A stretch of DNA of 64,000 nt from Nonomuraea coxensis DSM 45129 (GTDB taxonomy: Bacteria; Actinomycetota; Actinomycetes; Streptosporangiales; Streptosporangiaceae). This document shows positions 7,867 through 16,144 of the stretch, one piece after another. Made by a program: the position numbers and the translations under genes. Position 1 is the stretch's first letter; every line of letters starts with the position of its first letter. The notes beneath the pieces were generated by a model that was given only the letters and a program-made list of their open reading frames with translations, made no database searches and had not been told where the DNA came from. The stretch is from the NCBI RefSeq assembly GCF_019397265.1, contig NZ_CP068985.1:1736001-1800000 (forward strand), written 5' to 3'.

Positions 7867-7964
7867 CTAGGGCAGGGCCGGGACGGCAGGCGGGTTGTCG
7901 GTCCAGCCGACCTCGACCAGGGTCTCGGCGGAGTCCTTGCCGGGGACCTGCTTGCCGTCGTCCA
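7867..7964 (-). pseudogene. C-terminal fragment of an unidentified protein
   Basis: On the minus strand one frame reads LDDGKQVPGKDSA and ETLVEVGWTDNPPAVPALP, then stops at TAG (7869-7867). It has the codon bias of real coding sequence, but has no start and an in-frame TGA shortly upstream, where the sequence changes to the plus-strand sigma-factor remnant. It looks like the tail of a deleted gene. I do not recognise the family. Confidence 0.45.
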
Positions 7965-8189
7965 GACCTGCGCCACGTGCTCATGGACGCGCTGCGCGCC
8001 CTGCCGCCCCGGCAGCGCGCGGTGGTCGTCCTGCGGTACTGGGAGGACCTCAGCGAGACGCAGACCGCCGAGGTGCTCGGGTGCTCGGTCGGCACCGTCA
8101 AGAGCCAGGCGTCGAAGGCCATGGCCAAGCTCCGCTCGGCGCTCGGCCGCGAAACAGCGGAAGGAGTGATCAGGAATGCCCGCGCTTGA
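7965..8189 (+). pseudogene. ECF (SigE-like) sigma factor, 5'-truncated remnant
   Basis: Only region 4 of an ECF sigma factor remains: DLRHVLMDALRALPPRQRAV, VVLRYWEDLSETQTAEVLG and CSVGTVKSQASKAMAKLRSA make the helix-turn-helix that reads the -35 box. Region 2 and the linker, about 100 residues expected upstream, are absent; that place is taken by unrelated minus-strand coding sequence. GTG 7977 could still start a 70-residue peptide but it could not act as a sigma factor. The 3' end overlaps the next gene by 14 bases, the normal arrangement for a sigma/anti-sigma pair, so the pair was intact before the deletion. Confidence 0.75.
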
Positions 8190-8922
8190 GGAGGAGCTCC
8201 GCCAGATCATGGCGGACGAGACCGCGAGACTGCACGCCGCGCCCGACCTGGCGGAGCGGGTCATGCGAGCCGCCGGCGGCAGGCGGACGAGGGTCAGGGG
8301 CGCGGCACTGGCCGCGGTGGCCGCCGTCGTCGCCGCGGCGCCCATCGGGTACGTGACCTTGGGTTCGGCGGCCACGAGCGGCGAGCCCCCGGTGGTGGTG
8401 CAGACCACGACCGCCACGACGCTGGAGCCGCCCGCCATCGACGACACCCCGCCGCTCCCTTCCGACCCGCCGGACTTCGGCGACCTGGGCGACGGGAAGG
8501 CGTTCGGGCACGTCAAGGTGGGATATCTGCCTGATGGGCTGAGATGGTCGAACTGGTCGCTGGACTACGGCGACCATTACACGACCAGCTACAACTTCGA
8601 CGGCGACAAGGGCGGTTTTTTCTGCGTCCAGATCTTCGTGCACGAGGACGCCGCCGTACAGGAGCTCGACGAGCGGATCCAGCGCTACCGCGACGAGGGC
8701 GACGGCGAGGAGGTGACCATCGGCGACCGGACCGGCTATCTGGTCATCCAGCATGTGGGCGAGGACGGCATGAAGGGCACCCCGACGCTCTTCCTCAGGA
8801 TGGGCGACAGGCAGCGCGCCGAGATCATGTTCAGTCCGTCGTACGCCAAGGAGTTCTCCGGCGCCGAGGCCGTCAGCGCCGAGCTGAGGAGGATCGCGGA
8901 GGGGCTGACCTCGACCCTCTGA
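8176..8922 (+). CDS. Membrane-anchored protein downstream of the broken sigma gene (anti-sigma-like)
   Basis: A 248-residue protein with a cytoplasmic N-terminus of about 45 residues (MPALEEELRQIMADET, LAERVMRAAGGRR), one transmembrane helix at about 45-65 (ALAAVAAVVAAAPIGYVTLG), a Pro/Thr-rich linker and an extracytoplasmic domain with VKVGYLPDGLRWSNW, GFFCVQIFVHED and GYLVIQHVGE. This layout fits a class of proteins encoded just after ECF sigma genes that hold the sigma at the membrane, though no clear zinc-binding HxxxCxxC motif is present. The start overlaps the truncated sigma gene by 14 bases. With its sigma partner broken it may be an orphan or on the way to decay. Confidence 0.72.
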   Translation: MPALEEELRQIMADETARLHAAPDLAERVMRAAGGRRTRVRGAALAAVAAVVAAAPIGYVTLGSAATSGEPPVVVQTTTATTLEPPAIDDTPPLPSDPPDFGDLGDGKAFGHVKVGYLPDGLRWSNWSLDYGDHYTTSYNFDGDKGGFFCVQIFVHEDAAVQELDERIQRYRDEGDGEEVTIGDRTGYLVIQHVGEDGMKGTPTLFLRMGDRQRAEIMFSPSYAKEFSGAEAVSAELRRIAEGLTSTL

Positions 8923-8930
8923 CGCCCTTC

Positions 8931-9092
8931 TCAGAGTGCGGCGGCCGAGCGGAGGACGAGGCCCGCGCCGAGCAGCACGACCATCGCGGCGGTGCCCAGC
9001 GGGGCCAGGCCGGAGACGCGGGCGGCCAGGCGGCGGCCCGCGGCGGCCCGGCGTTCCAGGCGGTCCACCAGCTTGACCAGCAGGAGGCCGGT
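8931..9092 (-). pseudogene. C-terminal remnant of a Ni/Co transporter-like membrane protein
   Basis: The minus strand encodes LLLVKLVDRLERRAAAGRR, LAARVSGLAPLGTAAMVVLL and GAGLVLRSAAAL, then TGA at 8933-8931. The cytoplasmic basic stretch followed by a final transmembrane helix of the type APLGTAAMVVLLGAGLVLR closely resembles the end of actinobacterial NixA/HoxN-like nickel-cobalt transporters. There is no start; the upstream part is replaced by the N-terminus of a DUF4331 protein in another frame. It is the right side of a deletion junction near 9092. The family call rests on the last helix only. Confidence 0.55.
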
Positions 9093-9354
9093 CCCAGGGG
9101 TAGAAGTTCGGGCCGCCGTGGGGCTCCTGGAACGGGATCCAGTTGGCCAGCAGCGTCACGGTGCCCGGCTTGTCCGGGCTGACGAACGCGTACACGTCGG
9201 TGTTGTCGACCTGGGGCATCCCCAGGATCTTCGGTGCCTTCCGGTGCGAGGAGGCGGTGCCGGGGTCGGTGCGGAGCGCGGCCGTCGACGACATGGCGAC
9301 CGCTGCGGCGAGGCCGAGCCCGACCAGAGCGCGCCGGCTGATCCGGAGCTCCAT
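9093..9354 (-). pseudogene. DUF4331 domain protein, N-terminal remnant
   Basis: The first 87 or so residues of a DUF4331 protein are intact: MELRISRRALVGLGLAAAVA (signal peptide with a twin-arginine-like RISRRALVG), then SSHRKAPKILGMPQVDNTDV, YAFVSPDKPGTVTLLANWIP and EPHGGPNFYPWD. Family members run to roughly 450-500 residues. After FYPWD the frame runs into the out-of-frame transporter remnant, so this is a fusion made by deletion, not a functional gene. The start has AAAGGA upstream and the divergent promoter at 9491-9519 is still intact, so a short secreted peptide could still be made. Confidence 0.75.
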
Positions 9355-9468
9355 GTTCGGTCCTTTCGCAGGTGCTGGTTCGGTTGCTGGTGCGGTGCTG
9401 CGAGGTCCGGCCGGGTTCCTCGACGGCCTATTCGTTCGCCGGGCGTTCGTGGATGTCGCGGGTTCCTT

Positions 9469-9486
9469 CTCCTCCTCAAGGAGGAG
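9469..9486 (-). promoter_or_regulatory. Hairpin at the 5' end of the DUF4331-remnant transcript
   Basis: CTCCTCCT-CA-AGGAGGAG is a perfect 8-bp inverted repeat with a 2-base centre. It falls at or just after the expected start of the minus-strand transcript (the -10 box is at 9491-9496) and overlaps the left arm of the promoter palindrome by five bases. It could act in RNA as a 5' stabilising hairpin or in DNA as part of the operator. No function can be proven from sequence. Confidence 0.35.
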
Positions 9487-9536
9487 AGTCAACCTAAGTT
9501 GACATACTTAGGTCGTCAATTTAGGTTGACTCTCCT
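9482..9536. promoter_or_regulatory. Symmetric divergent promoter embedded in a palindromic operator
   Basis: A perfect 16-bp inverted repeat, AGGAGAGTCAACCTAA (9482-9497) and its complement (9521-9536), flanks a 23-base centre. Plus strand: TTGACA (9499-9504), 17 bases, TAGGTT (9522-9527). Minus strand: TTGACG (9519-9514), 17 bases, TAGGTT (9496-9491). So two near-identical promoters face opposite ways within one symmetric element. A nested repeat, ACCTAAGT-6-ACTTAGGT (9492-9513), overlaps the plus -35. One regulator probably controls both the ABC exporter and the DUF4331 side. No regulator gene is adjacent. Confidence 0.7.
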
Positions 9537-9602
9537 GGAGTGGTGCGGATCGCGCCGCTTCGTTCGTTGCGCAAAGTGGGAAATTTCATGGAGGGGGATG
9601 CC

Positions 9603-11327
9603 GTGCTCAAGGAGTTATTGGCCTACGTCCGCCCGCACCGGAGGATCCTGATCCTCGGCGGGCTCCTGGGGCTCATCGGCTCGGCCGCGGGGCTCGCGAT
9701 GCCGCTGCTGGCCAAGTACGTCGTGGACGCCTTCGGCGCGGGCGGGTCGATGGCCGGGCCGCTGCTGGGACTGACCGTCGCGGTGCTGATCGGCGCGGTC
9801 GTCTCGGCGAGCGGCAGCTACCTGATGGAGCGCACCGGCGAGGGCATCGTGCTCGGCGCCCGCCGCCGGCTCGTGGACCGGATGCTCCGGCTCAAGGTCG
9901 CCGACGTCGACCGGCTCAAGCCCGGCGACCTGCTCTCGCGGGTGACCGGCGACACCACGCTGCTGCGCGCGGTGCTCACCAACGGCATCGTCGAGTCCGT
10001 CGGCGCGGCGTTCATGCTGGTCGGGGCCATCGTCATGATGGCGACCATGGACGCCGTGCTGCTGCTCGTCACGCTCGGCGTTATCGTGGTCGTCGGCGGG
10101 ATCGTGGCGACGATCATGCCGCGCATCCAGCGGGCCCAGGCCCAGGCCCAGGAGGCCGTGGGCGAGATGGGGTCCGTGCTGGACCGGGCGCTGCAGGCGT
10201 ACCGGACGGTCAAGGCGAGCGGCGCGGAGGAGCGGGAGATCGCCGTGGTCGGCGAGGCCGCCGCCCGGGCCCGCGACCGGGGGCTGCAGGTCGCCGTCTG
10301 GACCTCGCTCGCCGGGGTCTCGACCTGGGTGTCGCTGCAGATCGCCTTCCTCGCCGTGCTGGCGGTCGGCGGGGCCAGGGTCTCCTCGGGGGCGCTGGAG
10401 GTCTCGTCGCTGATCGCGTTCCTGCTGTACCTGTTCTACCTGGTCGCGCCGATCGGGCAGCTCGTCCAGGGCGGCGTGCAGCTCCAGCAGGGCCTGGCCG
10501 CGATGCAGCGGATCAAGGAGATCGAAGGGCTGCCGGCCGAACCCGCCGAGGCCCCCGAGCCCGCCGCGCACCCGGACGACGCCGGCCCCGAGCCGGTCGG
10601 CGTCACCTTCCAGGACGTGGTGTTCCGCTACGGCGAGGACCGGCCGCTCGTCCACGACGGGGTCACCTTCGAGGTGTCGCCCGGCGGGCTGACCGCGCTG
10701 GTCGGGCCGTCGGGGGCGGGCAAGTCCACCGTGTTCGGCCTCATCGAGCGCTTCTACGACCACCAGGCCGGCACGATCACCGTGGGCGGCAGGGACATCC
10801 GCGACTGGCCGCTCGGCGAGCTGCGGGCCGCGCTCGGCTACGTCGAGCAGGACGCCCCCGTGCTCGCCGGCACCCTGCGCGAGAACCTGCTCTTCGCCGC
10901 CCGCGACGTCACCGAGGACGAGCTGGCCCGCGCCATCGCCCGTACCCGCCTCGACGACCTGGTGTCCCGCCTCCCCGAGGGCTTGGAAACGCCGGTCGGG
11001 CACCGGGGGGTGCTGCTGTCCGGCGGCGAGCGCCAGCGCGTCGCCATCGCCCGCGCGCTGCTGCGCCGGCCCCGGCTGCTGCTGCTCGACGAGGCCACCT
11101 CGCAGCTCGACGCGGTCAACGAGCTGCGGCTGCGCGAGGTCATCGCCGAGGTCGCGAAGGAGACGACCGTGCTGGTCATCGCCCACCGGCTCTCCACGGT
11201 CACCGGCGCCGACCGGATCGTGGTGATGGAGGCGGGCGGCGTACGCGCCGTCGGCACGCACGCCGAGCTGGTGGGGGAGGACGACCTCTACCGGGAGCTC
11301 GCGGCCACCCAGTTCCTCGTGAGGTGA
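9603..11327 (+). CDS. ABC transporter, fused membrane and ATP-binding domains (type IV exporter)
   Basis: A 574-residue half-transporter exporter expected to act as a homodimer in the cytoplasmic membrane. Six transmembrane helices lie in residues 15-300. The ATPase domain has Walker A GPSGAGKST (about 375), Q-loop in GYVEQDAPVLAGTLRENL, signature LSGGERQRVAIARAL, Walker B LLLLDEATSQLD and the switch His in VIAHRLSTV. I chose GTG 9603 because GGAGGGGG stands five bases before it; ATG 9588 or GTG 9540 would give 579-595 residues. It is transcribed from the symmetric promoter at 9482-9536. The substrate is unknown; the family includes multidrug and lipid exporters. Confidence 0.93.
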   Translation: MLKELLAYVRPHRRILILGGLLGLIGSAAGLAMPLLAKYVVDAFGAGGSMAGPLLGLTVAVLIGAVVSASGSYLMERTGEGIVLGARRRLVDRMLRLKVADVDRLKPGDLLSRVTGDTTLLRAVLTNGIVESVGAAFMLVGAIVMMATMDAVLLLVTLGVIVVVGGIVATIMPRIQRAQAQAQEAVGEMGSVLDRALQAYRTVKASGAEEREIAVVGEAAARARDRGLQVAVWTSLAGVSTWVSLQIAFLAVLAVGGARVSSGALEVSSLIAFLLYLFYLVAPIGQLVQGGVQLQQGLAAMQRIKEIEGLPAEPAEAPEPAAHPDDAGPEPVGVTFQDVVFRYGEDRPLVHDGVTFEVSPGGLTALVGPSGAGKSTVFGLIERFYDHQAGTITVGGRDIRDWPLGELRAALGYVEQDAPVLAGTLRENLLFAARDVTEDELARAIARTRLDDLVSRLPEGLETPVGHRGVLLSGGERQRVAIARALLRRPRLLLLDEATSQLDAVNELRLREVIAEVAKETTVLVIAHRLSTVTGADRIVVMEAGGVRAVGTHAELVGEDDLYRELAATQFLVR

Positions 11328-11364
11328 CGCGCGCCGGTGCGTTGTAGTCTGCGGGTGACAAAGA

Positions 11365-11380
11365 TGAATGTTTTCATTCA
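11365..11380. promoter_or_regulatory. Hut operator copy 1 (upstream of hutU)
   Basis: TGAATG-TTTT-CATTCA is a perfect 16-bp palindrome ending one base before the GGAGGG ribosome site of hutU. The same half-sites with the same 4-base gap recur at 17173-17188 before the amidohydrolase/hutF/hutI genes. A TTGTAG box lies 17-18 bases upstream, so the palindrome would cover the -10 region of hutU. The RpiR-type regulator gene directly downstream of hutU is the best candidate binder (inference). Confidence 0.7.
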
Positions 11381-11391
11381 GGAGGGTCACG

Positions 11392-13041
11392 ATGGGCCGC
11401 AGCGTCCGCGCGCCGCGAGGCACGACGATCACCGCCAAAGGCTGGCCGCAGGAGGCGGCGCTCCGGATGCTCCAGAACAACCTCGACCCCGAGGTCGCCG
11501 AGCATCCGGAGCAGCTCGTCGTCTACGGCGGCTCCGGCCGGGCGGCCCGTGACTGGGCGTCGTACGACGCGCTCGTCAGGACGCTCACCACGCTGGAGGG
11601 CGACGAGACCCTGCTCGTGCAGTCGGGGCGGCCCGTCGGCGTCTTCCGCACCCACGAATGGGCGCCCCGGGTGCTCATCGCCAACTCCAACCTGGTGCCC
11701 GACTGGGCGAACTGGGAGGAGTTCCGCCGGTTGGAGGCGGCCGGGCTCACCATGTACGGCCAGATGACCGCCGGGTCGTGGATCTACATCGGCACGCAGG
11801 GCATCCTCCAGGGCACGTACGAGACGTTCGCCGCGGTCGCCGCCAAGCGCTTCGGCGGCTCCCTGGCCGGCACCGTCACGCTCACCGCCGGCCTCGGCGG
11901 CATGGGCGGCGCGCAGCCGCTCGCCGTCACCATGAACGGCGGCGTCGCCATCTGCGTCGACTGCGACCCGCGCTCCGTCGCCCGCCGCATCGAGCACCGC
12001 TACCTCGACGTCGAGGCCGCCACCCTGGACGAGGCGCTGCGCCTGGCCGAGGAGGCGCGGGCCGCCCGCCGGCCGTTGTCCATCGGGCTGGTCGGCAACG
12101 CCGCCGTCGTCGTGCCCGAGGTGCTGGCCCGCGGCGCCGAGATCGACATCGTCACCGACCAGACCTCGGCGCACGACCCGCTGATGTACCTGCCGGTGGG
12201 CGTCGCCTTCGAGGACATGGCCGCCGAACGCGACAAGGACCCGGCCGGCTTCACCGAGCGGGCGCGGGCGTCGATGGCCCGGCACGTGGCCGCCATGGTC
12301 GGCTTCAAGGACGCGGGGGCCGAGGTCTTCGACTACGGCAACTCCATCAGGGGCGAGGCGCGGCTGGCCGGCTACGAGCGGGCCTTCGACTTCCCCGGGT
12401 TCGTGCCCGCCTACATCAGGCCGCTGTTCTGCGAGGGCAAGGGCCCGTTCCGGTGGGCGGCGCTGAGCGGCGACCCCGCCGACATCGCGGCCACCGACCG
12501 GGCGATCCTGGAGCTGTTCCCCGACAACGAGCCGCTCGCCAGGTGGATCCGCACGGCGGGGGAGAAGGTGCGCTTCCAGGGGCTGCCGGCGCGCATCTGC
12601 TGGCTCGGCTACGGCGAGCGCAACCTCGCGGGCGAGCGCTTCAACGACATGGTGGCCTCGGGCGAGCTGAGCGCGCCGATCGTCATCGGGCGCGACCACC
12701 TGGACAGCGGGTCGGTGGCCTCTCCCTACCGGGAGACCGAGGCGATGGCCGACGGCTCCGACGCGATCGCCGACTGGCCGCTGCTCAACGCCCTGCTCAA
12801 CACCGCCTCCGGGGCCGCCTGGGTCTCCATCCACCACGGGGGCGGCGTCGGCGTCGGGCGCTCCATCCACGCCGGCCAGGTGACGGTGGCCGACGGCACG
12901 GCCCTGGGGCGGGAGAAGCTGACCCGCGTCCTCACCAACGACCCGGGCACGGGGGTGATGCGGCACGTGGACGCCGGCTACGACCGCGCCGCCGAGGTCG
13001 CCGGCGCCCGCGGCGTCCGCATCCCGATGCGCGAGTCCTGA
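11392..13041 (+). CDS. hutU: Urocanate hydratase
   Basis: Urocanase, which converts urocanate to 4-imidazolone-5-propanoate in histidine degradation, using tightly bound NAD+ as an electrophile. The 549-residue length matches the family. Diagnostic segments are [19 protein letters not shown], the NAD-binding [19 protein letters not shown] (about residues 160-180), MFDYGN-like [20 protein letters not shown], and [19 protein letters not shown] with the active-site Cys. [18 protein letters not shown] closes the C-terminal part. The ATG at 11392 has GGAGGG eight bases upstream, behind a palindromic operator. hutH (histidine ammonia-lyase) is not in this window. Confidence 0.97.
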   Translation: MGRSVRAPRGTTITAKGWPQEAALRMLQNNLDPEVAEHPEQLVVYGGSGRAARDWASYDALVRTLTTLEGDETLLVQSGRPVGVFRTHEWAPRVLIANSNLVPDWANWEEFRRLEAAGLTMYGQMTAGSWIYIGTQGILQGTYETFAAVAAKRFGGSLAGTVTLTAGLGGMGGAQPLAVTMNGGVAICVDCDPRSVARRIEHRYLDVEAATLDEALRLAEEARAARRPLSIGLVGNAAVVVPEVLARGAEIDIVTDQTSAHDPLMYLPVGVAFEDMAAERDKDPAGFTERARASMARHVAAMVGFKDAGAEVFDYGNSIRGEARLAGYERAFDFPGFVPAYIRPLFCEGKGPFRWAALSGDPADIAATDRAILELFPDNEPLARWIRTAGEKVRFQGLPARICWLGYGERNLAGERFNDMVASGELSAPIVIGRDHLDSGSVASPYRETEAMADGSDAIADWPLLNALLNTASGAAWVSIHHGGGVGVGRSIHAGQVTVADGTALGREKLTRVLTNDPGTGVMRHVDAGYDRAAEVAGARGVRIPMRES

Positions 13042-13121
13042 CCCCCGCCCCTCCGGCAAGGGGGGCCGGGTGGGGCTGGTGGGAGGGATGAGAACGAGGG
13101 GTGGCCGACGTTGGAGGAGGC

Positions 13122-13994
13122 GTGGCGGACGGATACCAGGGCGGACTCAACGTGCTCCTCGACGGCCGCAGGCTGTCACCGGTGCAGCGCAGGATCGCCC
13201 ACTACCTCAGCGAGAACCTCGACGAGGCCATCTTCCTGTCCAGCGTCGAGCTGGCCGAGCGGGCCGGCGTCAGCCAGCCGTCGGTCACCAGGTTCGCCAT
13301 GGTCCTCGGCTTCGCCGGCTACCCGGAGCTGCGCCAGGCGCTGCGCCCGCTCGTGCTGGGCGGCTCCGGCACGGGCGAGCCGCAGGAGAGCCTGCTCCGG
13401 GGCGCGATCGACGTCGAGATCCGCAACCTCGCCGTCGTGCGCGAGCGGCTGGCCACGTTCCCGCTGAAGGAGCTGGGCGAGCACCTGGCCGCCACCGAGC
13501 CGCTGCCGGTGGTGGGGCTGCGCGTCTCGTGCGGCCTGGCCACCACGTTCGCCTCCTACGCCCGCCGCATCCACCCCGACGTGCGCCTGCTCACGCACGG
13601 CGGCTCCGAACTGGTGGACGGCCTGCACGCCTGCCGGCGGGCGGGAGCGGAGTGGCTGGTGGCCGTGGTCCTGCCGCGCTATCCGCGCGAGGCCGTCCAG
13701 GCCCTGGAGTACGCCGAGAAGCTCGGCTACCGGGTGGCCGCGATCACCGACAAGCCCGGCTTCCCCGCGGAGGTGGTGCTGGACGCGCCCGTCGGCGACC
13801 GGCTCGTGTTCGACTCGCACGCGGCCCCGCTGCTGCTGGCGATGGCCCTGGTGGAGGCCATGGCCGACGCGGCGCCGCTGCGCACCAGGGCCCGCCTGGA
13901 GGAGTACGAGCGCATGACCGACGAGACCGGCGTGTTCCTGCCCGGCGACCCGCCCCCGCCGGTCGCGGGCAACGGCGGCCACCTCACCGGATGA
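13122..13994 (+). CDS. MurR/RpiR family transcriptional regulator with SIS domain
   Basis: A 290-residue RpiR-type regulator: an N-terminal helix-turn-helix (LSPVQRRIAHYLSENLDEA, SSVELAERAGVSQPSVTRFA, about residues 15-70) followed by a SIS fold for ligand sensing (residues 120-250, with VVGLRVSCGLATTFASYARR and LPRYPREAVQALEYAEKLG). SIS domains usually bind sugar phosphates, but RpiR members also control histidine use. Here it sits directly after hutU, and matching palindromes precede both hut transcription units, so it is probably the Hut regulator. GTG 13122 is preceded by GGAGG; GTG 13101 is a longer alternative. The last 11 bases overlap the convergent methyltransferase gene. Confidence 0.88.
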   Translation: MADGYQGGLNVLLDGRRLSPVQRRIAHYLSENLDEAIFLSSVELAERAGVSQPSVTRFAMVLGFAGYPELRQALRPLVLGGSGTGEPQESLLRGAIDVEIRNLAVVRERLATFPLKELGEHLAATEPLPVVGLRVSCGLATTFASYARRIHPDVRLLTHGGSELVDGLHACRRAGAEWLVAVVLPRYPREAVQALEYAEKLGYRVAAITDKPGFPAEVVLDAPVGDRLVFDSHAAPLLLAMALVEAMADAAPLRTRARLEEYERMTDETGVFLPGDPPPPVAGNGGHLTG

Positions 13995-15135
13995 CCCGCC
14001 GCCAGCCGCCCCTGGCGAGCCCCACGGCGCCGTCCGGCCAGACGAACGCCCGCGCCCCGTACAACGGCAGCGCGCCGTTCAGCAGCCAGTGCTCGCGGAT
14101 GTCGTCGAGCAGGTCCCACAGGCGGCGCGGGCCGGCCTGGTGCACCTCGGGCAGCTCGCTCCCGTACGCGCCGGCCCGTGCCCATGACCCGTCGGCGTGC
14201 GCCAGCCACGCCGTACGCCGCCCGTCCTCGCTCTCCTCGAAGTGGTGTTCGATCCCGCCGGAGGTCATGACCTCCAGCATGGAGCGCAGCTCCCAGGAGC
14301 TACCGGCGTCCACGACCGGGTAGCGTCCCCGGCTGATCCGCTCGCCGTCCTGGTCCTTGGCGAGGTCGCCGAGCGCCGGCGGGTAGTCCGCGCCGGAGCG
14401 GGTGGGCATGAACATCGCCCAGTCCCGCGCGACGTGCCCGGCCGCCGCACCGTCGGCCGTCTTCGTCGCCGTGACGATCAGCGAGGTGCCCGCGATCACG
14501 GTGACGAGCCTGCCGCCCGGCCGCAGCGCCGCCAGCCAGCTCGGCGGGATCGGGCGCACCGCCACCATCGACACGATCCGGTCGTACTGCCCAGGCAGGG
14601 GGCCGGTCGCGTCGCAGGCCACCACCTCGGGACGGAGCCCGGCTGCGTCCAGACGCGCCGCCGCCGCCTCCACCAGGTAAGGGTCCACGTCGATGCTGGT
14701 CACCAGGCCGTCGCCCAGCGCGCGGGCCAGGAGCGCGGCGCTGTAACCCGTCCCGGTGCCCACGTCCAGCACCCGCACCCCCTCGTGGATCTCGCCGTGC
14801 CGCAGCATGCGGACCACCAGGCCCGGCAACGTGCCCGACGAGGTCGGCCGCCCCGACGTAAGCGCGCCGGAGGCCGCGTGGTCGGCGTGCCCGCCCGCGA
14901 CCCGTGTGATCAGCGTCTGGTCGCGGTACGCCGCCGCGAACCAGCTCTCGTCGTCCGAAGGACCGTCGTGCAGCTCCCACTGCCCGTAGCCGACGCCGGG
15001 CGGGGTGTCCCACCAGCGCGGGACGAACAGATGCCGGGGCGTGGACGCGACCGGTCCGCGCCACCGCGACCCAGCCGGTGCCACCTCGGCCGCCAGCCGC
15101 GCGGCGCTCGTCCGCCATGTCGTCTGCGTCGCCAT
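13984..15135 (-). CDS. PIMT-like SAM-dependent O-methyltransferase (RiPP-type)
   Basis: A 383-residue relative of protein-L-isoaspartate O-methyltransferase. The N-terminal STPRHLFVPRWW and DQTLITRV match the family, TSSGTLPGLVVRMLRHGEI precedes the SAM site, and VRVLDVGTGTGYSAALLA (about residues 120-135) is motif I. An extra C-terminal domain of about 150 residues ends with RAFVWPDGAVGLARGGWRRV. This long form is the one found with peptide-maturation systems (ATP-grasp and lanthipeptide-type), where it methylates Asp in a precursor peptide, rather than the roughly 220-residue repair enzyme. It starts nine bases after the radical SAM stop, with GAAGGA upstream, so the two are an operon. Confidence 0.82.
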   Translation of the reverse strand: MATQTTWRTSAARLAAEVAPAGSRWRGPVASTPRHLFVPRWWDTPPGVGYGQWELHDGPSDDESWFAAAYRDQTLITRVAGGHADHAASGALTSGRPTSSGTLPGLVVRMLRHGEIHEGVRVLDVGTGTGYSAALLARALGDGLVTSIDVDPYLVEAAAARLDAAGLRPEVVACDATGPLPGQYDRIVSMVAVRPIPPSWLAALRPGGRLVTVIAGTSLIVTATKTADGAAAGHVARDWAMFMPTRSGADYPPALGDLAKDQDGERISRGRYPVVDAGSSWELRSMLEVMTSGGIEHHFEESEDGRRTAWLAHADGSWARAGAYGSELPEVHQAGPRRLWDLLDDIREHWLLNGALPLYGARAFVWPDGAVGLARGGWRRVIR

Positions 15136-15144
15136 GTGCGTCCT

Positions 15145-16005
15145 TCAGAAATCGGGCTCGCAGTAGGAAGGACCGCAAGTGTCGGTCTCGGCGGGAGCAC
15201 AGTCGGATGAGTCTCCCTGGCCGGGCATGCACTCAGGATTGCACACCCTTCTGTGCGGAGACGAGGGGATGGTGGAGACCAGACTCCGCCAGCGATCGCC
15301 TCCGAGGATGTCGGCGAGCGGCGTCGCCTTGACGTTGCCCGCCGACATCCATCGGGCCATCACGCACGGCAAGACCTCCCCGTCAGGGCTGACGGCGGCC
15401 TTGGTGCGTCCGCACCTGCCGCACAGCTCTGCAACCTGCGGAGACGTCGATGCCCCGCGACCGATGCCGCGTACCCGGTCGGTGCCGATCCTGGTGACAC
15501 CCAGCGCCATGAGGTCGGCGGCGGCGCCTTCCACGCGCTGATCGGCGATCACCTCGACGACGGCCGCTCGGATCGGGATGTGGCGGCGTACGGCCTCGGC
15601 GATGTTGGCCCGGGTCCGCGCATGACTGCCCGCAAGTCCCGTAACGCGGTCGTGCGTCTTGGCATCGTCGCTGTAATAGCTCGTGGCGAGGGACACGCCG
15701 GGGAGAGAGAACAGCTCGTCCCACCATGCGCGGCGGATGTTGAGCAGATTGGAGAAGATCTCGACTGCCAGACCCGCGGCGACCGCCTGCCGAATGAGTA
15801 CGGGAAAAGCTGGGTGCCCGGTTGCTTCTCCTCCGATGAACTGGATCTGGGAAATGCGCATGTCCGCCGTGGCGCTGATGACGTTCGCCCAGTCGGCGGC
15901 CGTCATGCTGCCGTGGCTCCCACGAGGCCCTGAACTGGCGTAACAGTGCGCGCACCGAAGTGCGCAGCGTCCGGTCAGCTCAAGCTCCACGACTGTGATG
16001 GTCAC
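15145..16005 (-). CDS. Radical SAM protein with SPASM-like Cys-rich C-terminus
   Basis: A 286-residue radical SAM enzyme. The [4Fe-4S]/SAM motif CALRCAHC is at residues 14-21, and QFIGGEATGHP corresponds to the GGE SAM-binding motif. The C-terminal third holds a SPASM-like set: LCGRCGRTKAAVSPDGEVLPC, then CNPEC and four more Cys ending in CGPSYCEPDF, suitable for auxiliary iron-sulfur clusters as in peptide-modifying enzymes. The GTG start at 16005 has AAGGGG upstream. It is divergent from a small GntR gene across a palindrome and co-transcribed with the PIMT-like methyltransferase. No precursor peptide gene was found next to it, so the substrate is open. Confidence 0.85.
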   Translation of the reverse strand: MTITVVELELTGRCALRCAHCYASSGPRGSHGSMTAADWANVISATADMRISQIQFIGGEATGHPAFPVLIRQAVAAGLAVEIFSNLLNIRRAWWDELFSLPGVSLATSYYSDDAKTHDRVTGLAGSHARTRANIAEAVRRHIPIRAAVVEVIADQRVEGAAADLMALGVTRIGTDRVRGIGRGASTSPQVAELCGRCGRTKAAVSPDGEVLPCVMARWMSAGNVKATPLADILGGDRWRSLVSTIPSSPHRRVCNPECMPGQGDSSDCAPAETDTCGPSYCEPDF

Positions 16006-16076
16006 GAGGGGTCCCCTTCGGCTGTCGTCGGGAATCGATGAGGCGGAGAACAGCTGGTGGCCCGACTACGACAGTA

Positions 16077-16092
16077 GACGTCTATAGACGTC
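16077..16092. promoter_or_regulatory. GntR-type palindromic operator
   Basis: GACGTC-TATA-GACGTC is a perfect 16-bp palindrome in the space between the divergent radical SAM and GntR genes. It contains GTCTATAGAC, of the GTnTAnAC type bound by HutC-subfamily GntR repressors. A further GACGTC half-site is at 16117-16122, nearer the GntR start. A TACTGT box on the minus strand abuts the palindrome and could be the -10 of the radical SAM operon. Confidence 0.65.
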
Positions 16093-16144
16093 GCTGAAAG
16101 ACGATAGGTGTTTTGTGACGTCAAGTGCCCTTTATGGTTGACCG

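Noticed and set aside
9540-9602. N-terminal extension of the ABC exporter from GTG 9540 or ATG 9588
   Set aside because: GTG 9540 lies a few bases from the predicted transcription start and gives unconserved residues; GTG 9603 has a near-perfect GGAGGGGG site.
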